10,362 nucleotides of DNA from Bacillota bacterium (GTDB lineage: Bacteria > Bacillota > Clostridia > Christensenellales > Aristaeellaceae). Positions 7,085 to 10,362 of the stretch are shown one piece after another (position 1 is the first letter of the stretch; the number at the start of each line of letters is the position of its first letter). A model generated the notes under the pieces. That model was not told where the DNA came from. It saw only the letters and a program-made list of their open reading frames with translations, and made no database searches. Both the position numbers and the translations under genes were made by a program. Where the stretch lies: assembly GCA_023396045.1 (NCBI GenBank), contig JAEWXD010000045.1:1-10362 (forward strand), given 5' to 3'.

Positions 7085-7119
7085 AAACACCTTCGTCTTG
7101 TTAAAGTCGAAGGTGTTTT
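7084..7119. terminator. Bidirectional terminator between the surface protein and the dipeptidase
   Basis: AAAACACCTTCG (7084-7095) pairs perfectly with CGAAGGTGTTTT (7108-7119), giving a 12-base-pair stem. Inside, CTT/AAG (7097-7099 with 7104-7106) can extend the stem past one T-T mismatch. Both strands end in four T, and the genes on either side converge on it. One hairpin therefore serves both. Confidence 0.85.
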
Positions 7120-7127
7120 GGGTTTGT

Positions 7128-8615
7128 CTACGCATCACTGCGAGAGAAGCCGTTTTTCATTTGGTTGCTGGATTCATACAACACTTTTGCTAAAACATCA
7201 TTGGTTTCTTTTTTTACCATATCCATAATCTCTTGGTTGGCTTGTTTGCAAAGTGGTTTTGCATCTGCCATGGAGAGCTTTTGTTCAACAATCATTTTGT
7301 CGTATTTCTTAATAATTTGTGTTCCCAAGCTTTGTACTTTTACCTGGTAACGTTCAATATGGGGGATACATAGGTTAAAATAAGGGTCAGCAAGGGCAGC
7401 AATGATACGATTTACCCAGTAAAAGCTATCCGTAGTAACAGTACCACAGGTTTGGCTTACATAGTTTTCTGTTTCGTCTATATTGCTGTATTGTGGTACT
7501 AAAGCATTGAATACATTGCTGCCAAGAGCTACCCATTCAATGCTCTTAATGGCGTCTGGCTTGTTTTCATTTAATTGCACCAAAGCCATAAAGTTGGTAC
7601 GGTTTACACCGATTGGTCTAAATCTCCCGCGTTTACCGGGGTCTGCAAATTTATTATAAGGGTCGTAATCTGTACCTTGGAAGTGGTTGCTTAAAATATA
7701 TTTTACATCTTCTACTGTAATTTTTTTCTCTGGTTTTCTGCACCAGGGAATGCTATCACAATATGGGTCATAATTATGGGCAGTACTTGGGTTTAAATAT
7801 TTTTGACCAATCCATGCACGGGGGGTGTTGTATATATGGTCAGAATCACTGTGGCTGCCAAAGGCATTGCGAGGGTTAAAACTGCCTTCTAAACTCAAGT
7901 CTAAGTGATTTTCTTCAATAAAGCTACGCATATCGGCAGAGCACATAAAGTTATCCTGGCTTTCAAAAGCGTCGTCAAAATCAAAGTAATCTAGGCCCAA
8001 TTGGTTTGGTGCAATAACATAACAGTCATCTGGCACACGCCTTGCTAACCAATGGTGCCCACCTATGGTTTCCAACCACCAAATTTCCTGTTCATCTTGG
8101 AAGGCGATGGCATTCATTTCATAAGTACCAAATTCTTCCAATAACCCACCTAAACGTTTAACACCTTCCTTGGCACTATGTATATAAGGAAGTACAATCG
8201 TCACAATATCTTCTTCCCCAATGCCACCACGTGTTTGAGGTACATAGTCTGCATCGCCTTCTTTACCTTTGGCTGGTATATAGCGCACCAATGGGTCAGA
8301 AGCGAGTACTCTTTCGTTGGATGTAATGGTTTCTGTAGCTGTCATAGATACATTGGCACTATTTACACCGCAGGCGCTCCATAGGCCTTCATCATCTATA
8401 CCATTGGGGAAGGCAGTATATTGCATAGGGTTTTCTGGTAAGTTGATTTTTACATGGGATAATACAGATTCATAAACACGAGGTTGATTTTCAGGGTGAA
8501 CCACTATCATCTTTTTGGGCATGTAGCCACCAGCACCGGAATCTTCATTGCGAGCAACCATGGTAGAACCATCAAAACTAACTTTTTTACCAACTAAAAT
8601 TGTTGTACAAGCCAT
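7128..8615 (-). CDS. pepD: C69-family dipeptidase
   Basis: This 495-residue protein belongs to peptidase family C69 (Ntn-hydrolase fold), which includes the broad-specificity dipeptidase PepD/PepDA of lactobacilli; the symbol refers to that family, not to the unrelated M20 PepD of E. coli. The predicted nucleophile is Cys3 in MACTTILVGKK. SFDGSTMVARNEDSG (residues 13-27), MTATETITSNERVL (91-104), EIWWLETIGGHHWLARRVPDD (177-197), NTPRAWIG (263-270) and HFQGTDYDPY (311-320) all fit the family. There is no signal peptide, so it should act in the cytoplasm, splitting dipeptides from peptide uptake. I chose the ATG at 8613-8615 because it has AGAAGG (8622-8627) 6 bases upstream and gives the conserved N-terminus. 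The in-frame ATG at 8655-8657 would add 14 unconserved residues, bury the nucleophile and overlap the promoter. The gene has its own promoter and a shared terminator, and is divergent from nhaC. Confidence 0.93.
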   Translation of the reverse strand: MACTTILVGKKVSFDGSTMVARNEDSGAGGYMPKKMIVVHPENQPRVYESVLSHVKINLPENPMQYTAFPNGIDDEGLWSACGVNSANVSMTATETITSNERVLASDPLVRYIPAKGKEGDADYVPQTRGGIGEEDIVTIVLPYIHSAKEGVKRLGGLLEEFGTYEMNAIAFQDEQEIWWLETIGGHHWLARRVPDDCYVIAPNQLGLDYFDFDDAFESQDNFMCSADMRSFIEENHLDLSLEGSFNPRNAFGSHSDSDHIYNTPRAWIGQKYLNPSTAHNYDPYCDSIPWCRKPEKKITVEDVKYILSNHFQGTDYDPYNKFADPGKRGRFRPIGVNRTNFMALVQLNENKPDAIKSIEWVALGSNVFNALVPQYSNIDETENYVSQTCGTVTTDSFYWVNRIIAALADPYFNLCIPHIERYQVKVQSLGTQIIKKYDKMIVEQKLSMADAKPLCKQANQEIMDMVKKETNDVLAKVLYESSNQMKNGFSRSDA

Positions 8616-8646
8616 AAGGCACCTTCTTTCATTTTGTTCTATATGT

Positions 8647-8675
8647 ATTATAAGCAATTTTATCTATAAATGCAA
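8647..8675 (-). promoter_or_regulatory. Promoter of the C69 dipeptidase gene
   Basis: On the - strand, TTGCAT (8670-8675) and a perfect TATAAT (8647-8652) are separated by 17 bases, a near-consensus sigma-A-type promoter. The start of transcription would be near 8640, about 25 bases before the ATG, leaving room for the ribosome site and little else. Confidence 0.78.
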
Positions 8676-8700
8676 TTATTAAGAAGAATTACTAAGAAGA
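8676..8700. repeat. Direct repeat upstream of the dipeptidase promoter
   Basis: TTATTAAGAAGA (8676-8687) and TTACTAAGAAGA (8689-8700) match at 11 of 12 positions with a 13-base period. The first copy abuts the -35 box of the dipeptidase promoter. The placement would suit an activator or regulator of either divergent gene, but two short AT-rich copies could be chance. Confidence 0.4.
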
Positions 8701-8770
8701 GTATAATTATTCGTAATTGATTAAAAAATAGATGCAATTGTTTTTATTTTGTATATTTATAATTATTTGC

Positions 8771-8800
8771 TTGTATATTCTTTAGGTTTTGTGGTAGCAT
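8771..8800 (+). promoter_or_regulatory. Probable promoter of nhaC
   Basis: TTGTAT (8771-8776) and TAGCAT (8795-8800) are 18 bases apart, and the -10 box is preceded by TGG, giving an extended -10 pattern. The transcript would start near 8807, about 20 bases before the ATG at 8829. Neither box is close to consensus, so the call is moderate. Confidence 0.5.
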
Positions 8801-8828
8801 AAAGTCATTATACTTTTAGGAGGTATTT

Positions 8829-10211
8829 ATGTTTGCAATTGTATCTGTAAAAAAAATCAGCTTAACAGAAGCGTTGATTCTTGTTTTCTTGGTATTGGCA
8901 ATTTTGGGTTTCAGCATGATTTTTGTGTCTGGCATGGCACCACAAATTGCAATTCTATTGGCTATTATCACTTTGCTTCTGTATGGCTTGGCAAAAGGTG
9001 TAAGGTATGAAGATATGCAAAATAGTATGGCAAAGGCTGTGAATACAAGCATGGGGGCTATTTATTTGTTTTTCTTCATTGGCGTTTTAATTACTGCCTT
9101 AATGATGAGTGGAGCCATACCGACTTTAATGTATTACGGATTAAACATGATGTCTGCTAAAACCTTCTATTTTTCAAGCTTTGTTATTTGCTCTGTGATT
9201 GGCATTGCTATAGGCAGTAGTTTAACCACAGTTTCAACCTTAGGCGTTGCTTTAATGGGTATTTCTGCTGCATTTGGCGCAAACCCTGCTATTACTGCAG
9301 GTTCCGTTGTTTCCGGTGCGTTTTTAGGCGATAAAATGTCGCCCCTTTCAGATACCACGGGCATCGCGGCCAGTATAGTTGGTGTAGATTTGTTTGACCA
9401 TATTAAAAATATGACCAAAACTACATTGCCGGCTTTTGTATTGGCAAGTATATTCTATATAGTGTTTTCTTTTGGTATTGATGTGCAACAAACATCACAA
9501 CTACAAGCCTTTCAGCAAGATTTGCTTTCTACCGGTTTAGTGCATGGCTATTCTTTGATTCCTTTTGTTATGCTTGTTGCTGCTGCTTTTTTTAAAGTAC
9601 CAGCCATTGTGTCTATGCTTTTTACAAGCATTGTAAGTGTTGGCCTTGCTTTTATACATAGTACATATGGCGTTGCTGAACTATGCGGTTTTTTCTTTGG
9701 TGGATTTTCTATGCCTAATTTACCCGATTCTGTTGCAAGCCTTATTGCACGAGGTGGCATTAATAGCATGTTTTTTACCATTACTATTGTTGTTTTAGCG
9801 CTTAGCTTAGGTGGACTTTTGTTTGCATTGGGAATTATTGGTACCATTTTAAATTGCGTTTCAGTTCATTTAAATACAGCGTTTAAAGCAACTTTGGCTG
9901 TTGCGCTTACCGGTGTTGGCATTAACTATGTGGTAGGGGAGCAATACCTTAGTATTTTGCTTACGGGTGAAACCTTTAAACCTGTATATGCTAAGCTTGG
10001 TTTACAATTCCAAAATTTATCTCGTGCTTTGGAGGATTCTGGTACTGTAATCAATCCTCTTGTACCTTGGAGTGTGTGTGGTAGCTTTATCGCAAGCACT
10101 TTAGGTATTTCTGTAATGCAATACTTGCCATACGCTGTTTTCTGCTATACCTGTGTTGCATTAACCATAGCGTCGGGGTTTACCGGCAAAGGTATTTCTA
10201 AAACAAAATAA
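8829..10211 (+). CDS. nhaC: NhaC-family Na+/H+ antiporter
   Basis: This 460-residue, very hydrophobic membrane protein fits the NhaC family (ion transporter superfamily), normal length about 450-500. Family signatures are GSSLTTVSTLGVALMG (129-144), SGAFLGDKMSPLSDTTG (162-178, with charged Asp168, Lys169 and Asp175 in the membrane region) and LEDSGTVINPLVPWSVCG (401-418). At least ten hydrophobic segments can be seen. The family exchanges internal Na+ for external H+, serving sodium export and pH control. Some relatives carry other substrates such as malate/lactate (MleN), so the exact substrate is not settled. The ATG at 8829 follows AGGAGG (8818-8823) with a 5-base spacer. It is a single-gene unit, divergent from the C69 dipeptidase, closed by its own terminator. 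Nearby V-ATPase genes make a shared role in sodium or proton balance plausible but unproven. Confidence 0.92.
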   Translation: MFAIVSVKKISLTEALILVFLVLAILGFSMIFVSGMAPQIAILLAIITLLLYGLAKGVRYEDMQNSMAKAVNTSMGAIYLFFFIGVLITALMMSGAIPTLMYYGLNMMSAKTFYFSSFVICSVIGIAIGSSLTTVSTLGVALMGISAAFGANPAITAGSVVSGAFLGDKMSPLSDTTGIAASIVGVDLFDHIKNMTKTTLPAFVLASIFYIVFSFGIDVQQTSQLQAFQQDLLSTGLVHGYSLIPFVMLVAAAFFKVPAIVSMLFTSIVSVGLAFIHSTYGVAELCGFFFGGFSMPNLPDSVASLIARGGINSMFFTITIVVLALSLGGLLFALGIIGTILNCVSVHLNTAFKATLAVALTGVGINYVVGEQYLSILLTGETFKPVYAKLGLQFQNLSRALEDSGTVINPLVPWSVCGSFIASTLGISVMQYLPYAVFCYTCVALTIASGFTGKGISKTK

Positions 10212-10246
10212 AAAAATCTGTTGCATTTACTTTGCAACAGATTTTT
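10212..10246. terminator. Bidirectional terminator between nhaC and the pirin gene
   Basis: AAAAATCTGTTGCA (10212-10225) pairs perfectly over 14 bases with TGCAACAGATTTTT (10233-10246) around a 7-base loop. A-runs and T-runs flank both sides. It begins right after the nhaC stop and ends 2 bases before the stop of the convergent pirin gene, so it serves both. Confidence 0.9.
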
Positions 10247-10248
10247 AA

Positions 10249-10362
10249 TTAAAAGTCAAAACTTCCAAATTTACCATTTTGCATATCAATGTTTGCTTGG
10301 TATATTTCTTCCATGGTGTTCATTACAAAGGGACCGTAGGCAACCACTGGTTCGTTTAAAGG
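10249..10362 (-). CDS. Pirin family protein, C-terminal end (partial)
   Basis: The last 37 codons are present, with the stop TAA read from 10251 down to 10249; the rest lies beyond the right end. The residues include PLNEPVVAYGPFVMNTMEEI and then QANIDMQNGKFG. This is the characteristic end of pirin proteins: (G/N)EPVV.YGPFVMNT..EI.QA..D...G.FG. Pirins are cupin-fold proteins with a metal in the N-terminal half. Some bacterial members act as quercetinases and others affect enzymes of central metabolism or stress response, so the role here is open. The metal-binding His residues are in the missing part and cannot be checked. Confidence 0.88.
   Translation of the reverse strand, partial: PLNEPVVAYGPFVMNTMEEIYQANIDMQNGKFGSFDF

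Noticed and set aside
8616..8657. Upstream in-frame ATG for the dipeptidase
   Set aside because: It would overlap the -10 box and put 14 residues before the conserved nucleophile region.
8702..8707. TATAAT on the + strand in the divergent region
   Set aside because: No -35-like hexamer lies 16-18 bases upstream, and it is over 120 bases from the nhaC start. It is probably chance in AT-rich DNA.
1..10362. CRISPR arrays, tRNA/rRNA genes, insertion sequences, toxin-antitoxin or defence genes
   Set aside because: I looked for regular repeats, terminal inverted repeats, transposase or nuclease motifs and structured RNA and saw none. The complete genes are intact and belong to known families.

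Overview
The window looks like a chromosomal segment of a low-GC, Gram-positive, probably anaerobic member of the Firmicutes (Bacillota). The evidence is a bacterial V-type ATPase operon, a surface protein with a sortase-type C-terminus, strong Shine-Dalgarno sites, AT-rich intergenic DNA and an NhaC-family antiporter. I cannot name the genus from the sequence alone.

Region 1 (1-4303, + strand) is the distal half of a V-type (A/V-type) ATPase operon: the tail of subunit C, then complete subunits F, A, B and D. The genes are packed head to tail. Subunits C/F and A/B overlap by 8 bases at ATGCATAA and ATGCTTAA. The F-A gap is 15 bases and the B-D gap is 3 bases. A strong GAAA-loop hairpin terminator follows D at once, so D is the last gene. 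A and B form the catalytic hexamer, D and F the rotating shaft, and C joins the shaft to the membrane ring. The ring (K), stator (E) and I subunits must lie upstream of the window.

Region 2 (4304-4732) is a very AT-rich, gene-free stretch of about 430 bases. It holds two further terminator-like hairpins, a near-consensus upstream promoter overlapping one of them, and a second extended -10 promoter followed by a 24-base near-palindrome that looks like an operator.

Region 3 (4733-7039, + strand) encodes a 768-residue secreted, wall-anchored protein. It has a signal peptide, InlB B-repeat-like modules with MucBP-like segments between them, an APKTGD sorting motif, a membrane helix and a basic tail. 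It starts with GTG after an unusually long spacer.

Region 4 (7128-10211) holds a C69-family dipeptidase on the - strand and a divergent NhaC-type Na+/H+ antiporter on the + strand. They share a 213-base promoter region containing a 12-base direct repeat. A bidirectional terminator separates the surface protein from the dipeptidase, and another separates nhaC from the last 37 codons of a pirin-family gene (- strand) that runs off the right end.

The V-ATPase and NhaC could take part in the same Na+/H+ economy. The surface protein and the dipeptidase look like independent single-gene units. All complete genes appear intact, and I saw no mobile element, CRISPR array, tRNA or rRNA. The least ordinary parts are the surface protein and the layered regulatory DNA in front of it. 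I do not see convincing evidence of a wholly new system.
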